Assembly: GCA_966250385.1 (NCBI GenBank)
Contig: CBINHC010000007.1
Coordinates: forward strand, 62,001-126,000
Reading direction: 5' to 3'
Source of the DNA: DASWTL01 sp966250385
GTDB taxonomy: Bacteria; Bacteroidota; Bacteroidia; Sphingobacteriales; Sphingobacteriaceae
Length of the DNA stretch: 64,000 bases
The stretch's first letter is position 1. Every line of letters begins with the position of its first letter. Under the pieces are notes generated by a model. It was not told the origin of the DNA, ran no database searches, and saw nothing but the letters and a program-made list of their open reading frames with translations. Both the position numbers and the translations under genes were made by a program. Below are positions 1 through 8,356 of the stretch, in pieces.

Positions 1-42
1 ACAGTGATTACTACTTACTCAAATATATATAAATACTGTAGT

Positions 43-81
43 TAAAAAAACCACCGGAGATTAAAAAAATTCCGGTGGTTT
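43..81 (-). terminator. Rho-independent terminator of the peroxiredoxin gene
   Basis: An 11-bp perfect stem (AAACCACCGGA at 48-58 with TCCGGTGGTTT at 71-81) is followed on the minus strand by a run of seven U. It lies just past the stop codon of the peroxiredoxin gene and fits an intrinsic terminator for that transcript. Confidence 0.85.
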
Positions 82-92
82 CCTTGTTGTTT

Positions 93-728
93 TTAGCGAT
101 TCGGTTGCGGCGTCATTCGTAAATACGGCTTCACTTCCCGGAATCCTTTCGGAAATTTCGCCGGGATATCTTCCGTTGCGATGGACGGAACAACTACCAC
201 TTCTTCTCCTTCCTTCCAGTCTGCCGGTGTCGCCACGCTGTAATTGGCAGTCAGCTGGAGTGAATCCAGCACCCGCAGGATCTCGGTGAAATTACGGCCC
301 GTGGATGCCGGATAGGTAATGATCAGCTTCACGGTCTTGTCAGGGGCGATGATGAACAGGGAACGAACCGTAGCGGTCATAGAGGCATTCGGATGAATCA
401 TTCCGTAGGCTTCGGAAATTTTCCGGTCCGGATCAGCGATCAGGGGAAAGTTCACCTCCACGTTCTGTGTCTCGTTGATATCCTGAATCCAGCCGTGATG
501 GCTTTCCACCGGGTCTACGCTCAGCGCAATGATCTTCGTGTTCCGTTTGTCGAATTCCTCCTTCAGCGCAGCGGTCCGGCCCAGCTCCGTGGTACATACC
601 GGCGTGTAGTCGGCGGGATGCGAAAACAGAACGACCCAGCTGTCACCGACGAATTCATAAAAATCGATTTCTCCCTGCGAGGTCTGTGCCTTAAAATTGG
701 GTGCGATGTCGCCTAAACGTAAGCTCAT
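93..728 (-). CDS. 1-Cys peroxiredoxin (Prx6 family)
   Basis: Thiol peroxidase of 211 residues that reduces hydrogen peroxide and organic peroxides, probably cytosolic since there is no signal peptide. The AhpC/TSA thioredoxin fold covers the first two thirds, with the peroxidatic cysteine C45 in the motif PVCTTE, and the C-terminal part is the extended Prx6-type dimerisation domain ending in VKPYLRMTPQPNR. C45 is the only cysteine in the protein, so it must use an external thiol for resolution, as 1-Cys enzymes do. It starts 57 bases after the DUF72 gene on the same strand. A perfect 19-base palindrome lies between the two and may be an operator. The family call is firm; the reductant is unknown. 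Confidence 0.95.
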   Translation of the reverse strand: MSLRLGDIAPNFKAQTSQGEIDFYEFVGDSWVVLFSHPADYTPVCTTELGRTAALKEEFDKRNTKIIALSVDPVESHHGWIQDINETQNVEVNFPLIADPDRKISEAYGMIHPNASMTATVRSLFIIAPDKTVKLIITYPASTGRNFTEILRVLDSLQLTANYSVATPADWKEGEEVVVVPSIATEDIPAKFPKGFREVKPYLRMTPQPNR

Positions 729-754
729 TTCTCTTTATTTTTTGGTTTAACAAT

Positions 755-773
755 ATCTACTAAGTTAGTAGAT
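755..773. promoter_or_regulatory. Perfect 19-bp palindrome upstream of peroxiredoxin, candidate operator
   Basis: ATCTACTAA-G-TTAGTAGAT reads identically on both strands, with 9-base arms about one central base. It sits 27 bases upstream of the peroxiredoxin start, in the short gap after the DUF72 gene. No U run follows, so it is not an obvious terminator. Its size and symmetry suit a dimeric MarR/HxlR-type repressor, but no such regulator is in the window and the assignment is inference. Confidence 0.5.
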
Positions 774-785
774 TAATTTAAAATT

Positions 786-1691
786 TCAATTTTTGTTTAA
801 AAAAGTTATCCTTGGAATGCCTGCCGAAAAAGCGTCGTTGAACAATGCTATCGTATAATCGGCCAGCACCGGCGTATCCTTTTCATCATGCTGGTGAAGA
901 AAGAAATAAATGGCCTGCAGGCCCTGCTCACGCCAGCTTCGGAGCCGCGCGGTCCACTCGTCGATCCGGCGGTAATCAGTGGGGTGCAGTCCGTTCCCGA
1001 CAAAACGGATAAAGGCATGGGGTGTCGGCAGCTCCATATGGACACAATCACGTCTGCCGGCGGAGTCGGTAATAACCGCTCCCCGCCCTGATTCCCGCAA
1101 TACGGAAAACAGCTCCTGCCGGGCTGTCGCATCTGCAAACCAATCGGGATGCCGGACTTCAACAAACAGGTCGAAGTCCCGCGGAAGGGACTCCAGGTAG
1201 GCCGACAGCGTCTCCAGATTCCTGGGACCGAAGTTGTCGGCCATCTGGAGAAAACAGGGTCCCAGAAATTCGCCGAAACCCCCAATCCGTTCGAGGTACA
1301 TGCTGGTCGCTTCCGCGGCATTCTTCAGTCTCCTGATATGACTGATGGACCGGGTAACCTTCGGAAAAAATCTGAAATCCCGGCCTTCCTTCAGGACGCG
1401 GGCCCTCCAGCTTTCCACGTGTTCGGCTTTGGGCATCTGGTAGAATACCGCATTAAGCTCAATGCTGTTGAAATGCTTTACATATTCATCGAAGAACCGG
1501 GACTCGGGCGTCTTCGGCGGATAGATCAGTCCGACCCACTCCTTCCGTCCCCATTTGGCGCAACCGACATAAACGGGCAGCTTCTTCACAGCAGGGGCCG
1601 AGCCGAGCACCTCCCGGGTAAGCCGGGGATCAGGAGGAAGCGTGAAGTCGACAGCGGGAAGCGCCTCCGCGGGGATTTTACCGAAGTCCAT
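786..1691 (-). CDS. DUF72 (YecE-like) TIM-barrel protein
   Basis: A 301-residue member of the DUF72 family, which has a TIM-barrel-like fold and no settled biochemical role. Visible family features are YVGCAKWGRKEW near the start, the FNSIELNAVFYQMP segment, a central FLQMADNFGP and FVEVRHPDWF, and the C-terminal YFFLHQHDEKDTPVLADY. The frame stays open to a TTG at 1719-1721, but that codon lies in the U tract of the rplT terminator, so the ATG at 1691 is the better start. It precedes the peroxiredoxin gene on the same strand, which may mean co-transcription. Function unknown. Confidence 0.85.
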   Translation of the reverse strand: MDFGKIPAEALPAVDFTLPPDPRLTREVLGSAPAVKKLPVYVGCAKWGRKEWVGLIYPPKTPESRFFDEYVKHFNSIELNAVFYQMPKAEHVESWRARVLKEGRDFRFFPKVTRSISHIRRLKNAAEATSMYLERIGGFGEFLGPCFLQMADNFGPRNLETLSAYLESLPRDFDLFVEVRHPDWFADATARQELFSVLRESGRGAVITDSAGRRDCVHMELPTPHAFIRFVGNGLHPTDYRRIDEWTARLRSWREQGLQAIYFFLHQHDEKDTPVLADYTIALFNDAFSAGIPRITFLNKN

Positions 1692-1714
1692 AGGGGTAGT
1701 GACTTCAATAACTA

Positions 1715-1746
1715 CAAACAAAAAAGGGAACCGTTTCGGGTTCCCT
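1715..1746 (-). terminator. Terminator of the thrS-infC-rpmI-rplT operon
   Basis: Stem AGGGAACC (1725-1732) with GGTTCCCT (1739-1746) and a 6-base loop, followed on the minus strand by a U-rich tail. It lies about 25 bases beyond the rplT stop. Confidence 0.88.
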
Positions 1747-1769
1747 CTTAAAATATTCTCAACAGCAGC

Positions 1770-2114
1770 TTATTTTACTGCGTCAATAATTGCTTTGAAT
1801 GCTTCTGGCTCATTCATTGCAAGGTCGGCAAGAACCTTCCGGTTTAAACCGATGTTCTTGGCGGCCAGTTTACCCATTAACTGAGAGTAAGAAATTCCGT
1901 GGTGACGGGCACCCGCGTTGATACGCTGGATCCATAACGCTCTGAATTCTCTCTTCTTGGTCTTACGGTCACGGTATGCATACTGTAAACCTTTTTCAAC
2001 TGTGTTTTTCGCAATGGTGTAAACCTTGCTTCTTGATCCCCAATAGCCTTTAGCTAAATTTAAGATCTTTTTTCTTCTTCTTCTTGACGCTACTGCGTTA
2101 ACCGAACGTGGCAT
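1770..2114 (-). CDS. rplT: 50S ribosomal protein L20
   Basis: Ribosomal protein L20, 114 residues, the normal length. It binds 23S rRNA early in large-subunit assembly. It starts MPRSVNAVASRRRRKKIL and carries the family signature around RFRALWIQRINAGAR (here KREFRALWIQRINAGARHHG). It is the last gene of the thrS-infC-rpmI-rplT operon, 73 bases after rpmI, and is followed by a strong terminator. In enterobacteria and Bacillus this operon is autoregulated by L20; no recognisable L20-binding pseudoknot was traced here. Confidence 0.98.
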   Translation of the reverse strand: MPRSVNAVASRRRRKKILNLAKGYWGSRSKVYTIAKNTVEKGLQYAYRDRKTKKREFRALWIQRINAGARHHGISYSQLMGKLAAKNIGLNRKVLADLAMNEPEAFKAIIDAVK

Positions 2115-2187
2115 GTTGTGTGATTTTTGGCGGACGGTGCCGTTGTTTTAACGAACTTTAAACCGATGGCCTGGTTACTTAATTTGA

Positions 2188-2388
2188 TTACTTTCCGATA
2201 CAAAGCATACGCTTTACGTTTCCTAGATCCGCATCAGCAACAAGGCTGCTCTGACCTAAGTTACGCTTACGCTTTTTAGACATCTTGGTTAAGATGTGGC
2301 TCATGTATGCGTTGTCTCTCTTAATTTTACCGGTTCCAGTAAGCTTGAAACGCTTTTTAGCACTGGAATTGGTTTTCATCTTTGGCAT
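2188..2388 (-). CDS. rpmI: 50S ribosomal protein L35
   Basis: Ribosomal protein L35, 66 residues, very basic. The N-terminus MPKMKTNSSAKKRFKLTGTG and the AYMSHILTKMSKKRKRNLGQ stretch are diagnostic. It lies between infC and rplT in the conserved order, with a 70-base gap before it. Confidence 0.98.
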   Translation of the reverse strand: MPKMKTNSSAKKRFKLTGTGKIKRDNAYMSHILTKMSKKRKRNLGQSSLVADADLGNVKRMLCIGK

Positions 2389-2458
2389 AACTCTGTTTTA
2401 TTTATTTAATTAGACGCATCCCGCTCACCAGAAGAGCGTTCTGCGTTTTTCTTTGGTT

Positions 2459-3037
2459 CTATTTTTTACCGGCTTTCGGTCCAACGATGAGAAACATCCT
2501 TTTACCTTCCAGCTTGGGCAGCTGCTCAACCTTACCGACTTCCTCCAGTGCCTGCGCAAATTTCAGGAGGAGGATTTCACCCTGTTCCTTGTAGACAATG
2601 GCGCGGCCCTTGAAGTGCACGTATGCCCGCACCTTTTCCCCGTTCTCCAGGAAGCTGATCGCGTGCTTCAGTTTAAACTGAAAATCATGCTCGTTGGTGT
2701 TCGGCCCGAAACGGATCTCCTTGATCACCGTCTGCTTGGCGTTCGCCTTGATTTCTTTCAGCTTCTTTTTCTGCTCGTAAATAAACTTGTTGTAGTCAAC
2801 AACCTTACACACGGGCGGATTGGCATTCGGGGAAATCTCAACAAGATCCAGTTCCTGTTCCTCGGCAATGGCGCGAGCCTCTGCCAGAGAAAAAATCCCC
2901 TGTTCAACGTTGTCACCTACCAGACGAACCTGGGGTGCCTTGATGAACTCGTTAATGTTATGCTCCGCCTCTTTCTTTTTAAAAGGAGGTCTCGGGCCTC
3001 TGGGCCCTCTGTTGAAGCCTGGTCTTCCTAATGCCAA
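2459..3037 (-). CDS. infC: Translation initiation factor IF-3
   Basis: IF-3 of 192 residues, which binds the 30S subunit and proofreads initiator tRNA and start-codon pairing. The IF3 N-terminal domain is seen around INEFIKAPQVRLVGDNVEQG (with VEISPNANPPVCKVVDYNKF) and the C-terminal domain from KEIRFGPNTNEHDFQFKLKH to the end. The start is TTG at 3037; an in-frame stop lies two codons upstream and no ATG is available nearby. A non-ATG start is typical of infC, since IF-3 discriminates against such codons and so represses itself. It begins 12 bases after thrS. Confidence 0.97.
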   Translation of the reverse strand: MALGRPGFNRGPRGPRPPFKKKEAEHNINEFIKAPQVRLVGDNVEQGIFSLAEARAIAEEQELDLVEISPNANPPVCKVVDYNKFIYEQKKKLKEIKANAKQTVIKEIRFGPNTNEHDFQFKLKHAISFLENGEKVRAYVHFKGRAIVYKEQGEILLLKFAQALEEVGKVEQLPKLEGKRMFLIVGPKAGKK

Positions 3038-3049
3038 ATTTTATGTTTG

Positions 3050-4975
3050 TTAAACTGTTATTTCTTTAATTAATTGATCTTCAAATTGTTTGACCGGCAT
3101 ACTTCCCAGATCGCCTTCTCCATGCTTCCGTACGGAAATCAGGCCATCGTTCATTTCCTTTTCACCGATTATGATCATGTAAGGAATCTTTTTAACTTCA
3201 GCGTCCCTGATCTTCCGGCCGATCTTCTCATCTCTGAGATCGATCAAGCCGCGAATATCGGAATTATTGAGCGATTCTAAAACTTTTTTTGCATAATCTT
3301 CATACTTTTCTGAAATAGGAAGCACGATAAACTGGTCCGGTGTAAGCCATAACGGGAAGTTGCCCGCGCAGTGCTCGATGAGTACCGCCACGAACCTTTC
3401 CAGCGAACCGAACGGAGCCCGGTGGATCATCACCGGCCGGTGTTTCTGGTTGTCGCTTCCGGTATATTCGAGCTCAAAGCGCTCCGGCAGGTTGTAATCT
3501 ACCTGAATGGTTCCGAGCTGCCATTTCCTGCCCAGCGCGTCCTTGACCATGAAGTCCAGCTTGGGACCGTAGAAGGCTGCCTCGCCGTATTCCACAACTG
3601 TCGGAAGTCCCTTTTCAGCAGCCGCTTCAATGATCGCCTGCTCGGCCAGGTGCCAGTTCTCGTCCGAACCGATATACTTGGTCTTGTTCTCCGGATCCCG
3701 CAAAGAGATCTGGGCGGTATAGTGCTCAAATCCGAGTGCCGAAAACACATACAATACCAGGTCGATCACTTTCTTGAACTCATCCTTCACCTGGTCAGGC
3801 CGGCAGAAAAGGTGCGCATCATCCTGCGTAAAGCCCCGTACCCGGGTTAAACCATGAAGCTCGCCGCTTTGTTCGTACCGGTATACGGTACCGAACTCGG
3901 CGAACCGGACCGGCAGATCCTTGTAGGATCGCGGCTTAAACTTATACATCTCGCAGTGGTGCGGGCAGTTCATCGGTTTCAGGAAGAACTCTTCCCCTTC
4001 CTGCGGGGTCTTAATGGGCTGAAAGCTGTCAGCTCCGTATTTTTCGTAGTGCCCGGAGGTCACATACAGGTTCTTATGTGCGATATGCGGCGTAACCACC
4101 TGCTCATATCCGGCCTTTACCTGGGCGTTCTGCATGAATCGGACCAGGCGCTCCCGCAGCGCGGTACCTTTCGGAAGCCACATCGGAAGGCCCATACCTA
4201 CTTTTTCAGAGAACATGAACAGTTCCAGTTCCTTCCCGAGTTTCCGGTGATCCCGCTTTTTCGCCTCTTCCAGCACCTGCAGGTATTCGGTGAGTTCGCT
4301 TGCCTTCGGAAAGGTAACGCCATAGATCCGGGTAAGCTGCTTCCGGCTTTCGTCGCCGCGCCAGTAAGCGCCCGCCACGTTCATCAGCTTCACCGCCTTG
4401 ATGAAGCCGGTGTTGGGAATATGCGGCCCCCGGCAGAGGTCCGTGAAATTTCCCTGGGTATAAAATGTGATGGATCCGTCGGGAAGATCCCGGATCAGGT
4501 CCAGCTTGTACTCATCTCCTTTTTCCGTAAAATAACGTACAGCTTCCTCCTTGGATACGGGCTGACGGACATATTCGGATTTTGCTTTGGCCAGCTCAAT
4601 CATCTTGTTCTCGATCTCCCTGAAGTTGTCCGAAGAAAACTCCCGGTCCCCGAAGTCGACATCGTAATAAAACCCTGTTTCAATGGCCGGACCGATACCA
4701 AACTTGGTGCCCGGATAAAGGGCTTCCAGGGCTTCGGCCATCAGGTGGGCTGAGGAATGCCAGAACGTAGACTTTCCCGCTGCATCATTCCATGTAAGGA
4801 GTTTCACGGAGGCATTCTGCTCAATGGGCCGTTTGGCGTCCCATACCTCGCCGTTAACTTCTGCTGCTAAAACGTTTCTGGCCAGTCCTTCAGAAATGGA
4901 CTGGGCGATCTGAAAGGAAGTGATACCTGATTCGTACTGACGAACCGAGCCATCAGGTAGTGTAATGTCAATCAT
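3050..4975 (-). CDS. thrS: Threonyl-tRNA synthetase
   Basis: Charges tRNA-Thr and edits mischarged Ser-tRNA. The 641 residues show the full bacterial architecture: TGS domain (about 1-60), editing domain with H73xxxH77 in FWHSSAHLMAEAL, class II catalytic core with zinc-site MNCPHHCEMY and motif 2 FRYEQSGELHGLTRVRGFTQ region (split by the arginine-containing YRYEQSGE), and the C-terminal anticodon-binding domain (FIVLPISEKYEDYA). It is the first gene of the thrS-infC-rpmI-rplT operon. A candidate -7 box, TAATTTTG, lies on the minus strand at 5047-5054. Confidence 0.98.
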   Translation of the reverse strand: MIDITLPDGSVRQYESGITSFQIAQSISEGLARNVLAAEVNGEVWDAKRPIEQNASVKLLTWNDAAGKSTFWHSSAHLMAEALEALYPGTKFGIGPAIETGFYYDVDFGDREFSSDNFREIENKMIELAKAKSEYVRQPVSKEEAVRYFTEKGDEYKLDLIRDLPDGSITFYTQGNFTDLCRGPHIPNTGFIKAVKLMNVAGAYWRGDESRKQLTRIYGVTFPKASELTEYLQVLEEAKKRDHRKLGKELELFMFSEKVGMGLPMWLPKGTALRERLVRFMQNAQVKAGYEQVVTPHIAHKNLYVTSGHYEKYGADSFQPIKTPQEGEEFFLKPMNCPHHCEMYKFKPRSYKDLPVRFAEFGTVYRYEQSGELHGLTRVRGFTQDDAHLFCRPDQVKDEFKKVIDLVLYVFSALGFEHYTAQISLRDPENKTKYIGSDENWHLAEQAIIEAAAEKGLPTVVEYGEAAFYGPKLDFMVKDALGRKWQLGTIQVDYNLPERFELEYTGSDNQKHRPVMIHRAPFGSLERFVAVLIEHCAGNFPLWLTPDQFIVLPISEKYEDYAKKVLESLNNSDIRGLIDLRDEKIGRKIRDAEVKKIPYMIIIGEKEMNDGLISVRKHGEGDLGSMPVKQFEDQLIKEITV

Positions 4976-5046
4976 CTACAACTATGATTTAGAGTTCAAC
5001 TAAAAAGATATAACGATCACTTACGACGTGATTCAATGTTCACCGG

Positions 5047-5054
5047 CAAAATTA
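5047..5054 (-). promoter_or_regulatory. Candidate -7 box for thrS operon
   Basis: TAATTTTG on the minus strand matches the Bacteroidota -7 consensus TAnnTTTG, 72 bases upstream of the thrS start. No good TTTG -33 box is seen at the expected distance, so support is partial. Confidence 0.4.
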
Positions 5055-5122
5055 GGATTATTTGGTAAACGGCATAGACGCCCGGAAAAAAACAGCATGA
5101 GGGCGCGAAAGATTTCGCCGTA

Positions 5123-5737
5123 TCAGTCAAGTCTGCAGGCAATACCCAGGGTAATGCTGCTCTCGGCGAGTCTCCTCGGGTTCCGCTCACCGCTGAAGCT
5201 AAGCAGGGAATGCTGAGCGATCTGGGGATTGAGAAAAACGCCTGCCCTGCCGGAAAAGAACCAGGACACGCCGCCTCCCAGTCCGAGCCCCGCGCCGGAC
5301 TGATTGTTCACGCCGCCGCTGTTTTTTACGTCGACGTCCAGCAGCAGGCCGCCGTTCACATAGAAATACTTCAGAAAGGTAAGCCGGGCATACACGGGCA
5401 TACTGAGGAGCTGAAACGCCTGGCGGGAAGATGGCAGCGGGCTGCCTGTAAAAGCCGGCGTCATACTGAAGGAATGCTTCAGATATTGCAGCCCGGTCTC
5501 CCACCCCAGACCCCGGGGGCCCAGGTTCCGGTAGTACAACCCGAAGCGGGTCGTATGGCGGTCATCGACACTTCCCGCTCCCAGGACCCGGGAAGCGTGG
5601 ATCAGGGAGTTGTCCGATAGGGACACGGAAACACCGGCCGCACGGCCGGCCTGCGCCTGGGCGAATGCCGGCAAACCGGCAGCCAGCAGGATGATCATCA
5701 GGGCTATACGCCGCAGTTCGTGACAGGTATCGGACAT
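5123..5737 (-). CDS. Secreted outer-membrane beta-barrel-like protein, unknown function
   Basis: A 204-residue protein I do not recognise as a named family. The chosen ATG (5737) gives a clear signal peptide: RRIALMIILLAAGLPAFAQAQ, cleaved near AFA-QA. The mature part has alternating polar/hydrophobic beta-strand segments such as TTRFGLYYRNLGPRGLGWETG, YFYVNGGLLLDVDV and GLGLGGGVSWFFSGRAGVFL, ending ITLGIACRLD, as in small Bacteroidota outer-membrane barrels. The frame is open upstream to 5788, with another ATG at 5755, so the start is uncertain by a few codons. It follows the LutA-like gene on the same strand; no functional link is evident. Confidence 0.6.
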   Translation of the reverse strand: MSDTCHELRRIALMIILLAAGLPAFAQAQAGRAAGVSVSLSDNSLIHASRVLGAGSVDDRHTTRFGLYYRNLGPRGLGWETGLQYLKHSFSMTPAFTGSPLPSSRQAFQLLSMPVYARLTFLKYFYVNGGLLLDVDVKNSGGVNNQSGAGLGLGGGVSWFFSGRAGVFLNPQIAQHSLLSFSGERNPRRLAESSITLGIACRLD

Positions 5738-5790
5738 AACACCTAAAGTAGACATTTCAGAAAACCGAAACAAGTACCCGGGGCGCACCC

Positions 5791-6519
5791 CTAGATATTA
5801 CCCCAGCCGCTGGCCAGGACATCGGCAAGGTGCATGGTCTTCAAAGGCAGCTGATGTTTATCGATATAGCCCTGCAGGTGCAGCAGACAGGACGCGTCGG
5901 TGGAAATGATATATTCGGCCCCCATTTCCAACGCATTGTCTACTTTCTGCTGGGCCATGGCGCTTGAAATGGCATTGAACTTAACGGTGAACGATCCTCC
6001 GAATCCGCAGCACATGTCCGCATCCTTCATTTCGACCAGATCCAGGCCGTGGACTTTTTCCAGCAGACGCCGGGGTTCCTTCCCGATCTTGCATTCGCGA
6101 AGCCCGGAACAGGAATCATGGAACACGGCCCTGCCCTCCAGTTCGGCACCGAAATAGTCCTTACCCAGTACGTTCACCAGGAAATCCGAGAGCTCATGAA
6201 TCTGGTGCTGCACGCTCCGGCACTTATTGTGGGCGGAAGTATTGGTGAACAGATCGTTGTAGTAATTTTTGACCATGCCCGTACAGGATGCCGACGGCGA
6301 AACGATATAGTGTTCGCCGGTGAAGTCCTCGATTAACTTACTTCCCACGGCCTTTGCCTCATCCCAGAACCCGGCGTTGAAGGACGCCTGCCCGCAGCAG
6401 GTCTGGGCGGGATTGTAAATCACCTGGCACCCCGCCTTCTCCAGGATCTTGATCGTATTGAAAGCTGTCTGCGGGTAGAGCTGGTCTATAAAACAGGGGA
6501 TAAAAAGTTCTGTAGTCAT
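5791..6519 (-). CDS. Cysteine-rich (CCG) domain protein, LutA/YkgE-like
   Basis: A 242-residue protein with two CCG domains, as in LutA/YkgE and the heterodisulfide-reductase/GlpC family, where these cysteines bind an iron-sulfur cluster and the protein moves electrons in lactate or glycolate oxidation. Repeat 1 has PCFIDQ and TCCGQASFN; repeat 2 has HDSCSGLRE and MCCGFGGSF. The ATG at 6519 starts MTTELFIPCF; an upstream in-frame TTG is less likely. The usual partners LutB and LutC are not beside it. The family is clear; the lactate role is inferred. Confidence 0.85.
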   Translation of the reverse strand: MTTELFIPCFIDQLYPQTAFNTIKILEKAGCQVIYNPAQTCCGQASFNAGFWDEAKAVGSKLIEDFTGEHYIVSPSASCTGMVKNYYNDLFTNTSAHNKCRSVQHQIHELSDFLVNVLGKDYFGAELEGRAVFHDSCSGLRECKIGKEPRRLLEKVHGLDLVEMKDADMCCGFGGSFTVKFNAISSAMAQQKVDNALEMGAEYIISTDASCLLHLQGYIDKHQLPLKTMHLADVLASGWGNI

Positions 6520-6560
6520 ATCATCGGGCAAGAAGCCGCTAAAATCCGAATTTTTATTAA

Positions 6561-7868
6561 CTATCGCCGGTCAGGGCCCGTTTTTTTTGAGAACAGCAGC
6601 GAAGCGAGTACCGCCATGCCGAGCAGGAAGAAAACAGACAGCAAAATCGCCGAATTCCGCATACTCCCGGTGAATTCCTCGATATAGGCAAAACTGAACA
6701 GCCCGATGACGATGGCCACCTTCTCGGTCACATCGTAAAAACTGAAATAGGACGCCGTGTCGGGAGTTCCTTCGGGCAGGAACTTGGAATAGGTGGACCG
6801 CGACAGGGACTGGATCCCGCCCATCACCATGCCCACGACGACTGCAAGCCCGTAGAACTGGTATTCATTGGCAATAAAGTAGGCGCAGACGCCGACGGCC
6901 ACCCAGATGACCAGGACCAGTAAAAGGACCCTGATATTGCCGATCCTTTTGGCCAGCACCGACATCAGGTACGCCCCGAATATGGCGACGAGCTGGATAA
7001 CGAGGATGATCGCGATCAGCTTGGCGGTGCCCAGGTGCAGGATCTTCTCGCCGAAACTGGCGGAAACCAGCATGATGGTCTGCACGCCCATGGAATAGAA
7101 CCAGAAGGCCAGCAGGAATCGCTTCAGGTGTGACTGATCCGCCAGCTGATGCCAGACCTTACGGAGCTCATCAAAACCGCTGCTGACGCGGCTCGTACGG
7201 ATCCGGTCATAGTTCGGGCTGCCCTTCGGCAGCTTCCTGAATGGGATCTGGGCAAATATCACCCACCAGACCGCCACCAGCAGGAACGACAACCGGGCGG
7301 GAAATGATCTGTCCGTAATACCGAACCACTCCGGTTTAAGTACGAACACAAAGCAGATGATCTGCAGCAGTACGCTTCCAATGTAACCATAGGCAAAACC
7401 CTGGGCACTTACCCGGTCCTGCTGATCGACCGTAGCGATCTCGGGAAGGTATGAGTTGTTGAAGAGCACCCCGCCGATATACCCCATGGCCGCCAGCGAA
7501 AAACAGATCACGCCAAGCTCGAGCGTTTCGAGCTTGAAAAAGAACAAAAACCCGCACGCCGCAGCTCCCAGGTAGGTAAAGAACTTCATAAAGATCTTTT
7601 TATTCCCCCGGTAATCGGCCGTGGACGACAGGATGGGCAGCAGCAATGCCATGACGAGATAGGCCGCCGCCAGCGCGTAGTTTGACAGGGCCGTATTGAC
7701 GAACTGCATCCCAAAGAACATAACCTTGTCGCCATGAGCCTCCGTCGTGGTGATGATGGTATAGTAAGCCGGAAAAATCGTGGAAGTGATCACCAGGTTG
7801 TACGCCGAATTCGACCAGTCGTACATCGCCCAGGCCCGGATCGTTTTTTTGTCGTTCTTTAGTTCCAT
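6561..7868 (-). CDS. UMF1/Atg22-like MFS transporter
   Basis: An integral membrane protein of 435 residues from the UMF1 branch of the major facilitator superfamily, related to the fungal vacuolar effluxer Atg22. It has about 12 hydrophobic segments. The N-terminal AWAMYDWSNSAYNLVI motif is the hallmark of the family, and the second half has GGIQSLSRSTYSKFLPEG, also typical. Substrates in bacteria are not established. It lies 29 bases upstream of the LutA-like gene on the same strand, so they may share a transcript. Confidence 0.88.
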   Translation of the reverse strand: MELKNDKKTIRAWAMYDWSNSAYNLVITSTIFPAYYTIITTTEAHGDKVMFFGMQFVNTALSNYALAAAYLVMALLLPILSSTADYRGNKKIFMKFFTYLGAAACGFLFFFKLETLELGVICFSLAAMGYIGGVLFNNSYLPEIATVDQQDRVSAQGFAYGYIGSVLLQIICFVFVLKPEWFGITDRSFPARLSFLLVAVWWVIFAQIPFRKLPKGSPNYDRIRTSRVSSGFDELRKVWHQLADQSHLKRFLLAFWFYSMGVQTIMLVSASFGEKILHLGTAKLIAIILVIQLVAIFGAYLMSVLAKRIGNIRVLLLVLVIWVAVGVCAYFIANEYQFYGLAVVVGMVMGGIQSLSRSTYSKFLPEGTPDTASYFSFYDVTEKVAIVIGLFSFAYIEEFTGSMRNSAILLSVFFLLGMAVLASLLFSKKTGPDRR

Positions 7869-7915
7869 TTGCGGGAACTAAAGTAGAAGAAAAACTAAAA
7901 ACGCCAAAAGCCGCC

Positions 7916-8308
7916 TTAGTGGCCGTCTCCGTTAATCTTTTCCTCCCCCAGCTTTGCTTCGATCCGGGTCTTCTTCAGGTCCACGCGGATCAGCGCGAAC
8001 AAACTCATATAGACATTGGCGACCCATACCAGCGAGAAACCGCCTATCAGGTAACCCCGCCAGTCATCAAAGAGGAGCTGATAGCCCGAAATGATCAGGA
8101 AAAAGATCGTAACATAGTGACTGAAACAGTATTCACAGGTAAAAAGGTAAAAGAACTTGCGTTCAAAAAGCCGCCGGCCTTTCTCCGACCTCGACTGGCA
8201 GTATTCCCGGGGTTCACGGAACACCTCCTCATGGGTAACGGTCCAGGCGATGCAGGCGACGGGAATGGCGAGCACGAAAAGCGTGATGATCTGAGTAGAA
8301 AGGCTCAT
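7916..8308 (-). CDS. Small membrane protein with CxxC motif
   Basis: A 130-residue protein with three likely membrane segments (about 5-24, 63-80 and 84-105). It carries a CEYC pair (FTCEYCFSHYV) near the second segment, reminiscent of DUF1360-like small membrane proteins, which could bind a metal or act in redox. The C-terminus is charged (KKTRIEAKLGEEKING). It starts divergently, 48 bases from the AsmA gene. I cannot assign a function. Confidence 0.7.
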   Translation of the reverse strand: MSLSTQIITLFVLAIPVACIAWTVTHEEVFREPREYCQSRSEKGRRLFERKFFYLFTCEYCFSHYVTIFFLIISGYQLLFDDWRGYLIGGFSLVWVANVYMSLFALIRVDLKKTRIEAKLGEEKINGDGH

Positions 8309-8356
8309 GAAACAATAGACACGGTTCTTTTCTTATTGTTTAAGAAACAGTAACAA

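Noticed and set aside
3854..4753. 299-codon open frame antisense to thrS
   Set aside because: Shadow of thrS; no motif or independent start context.
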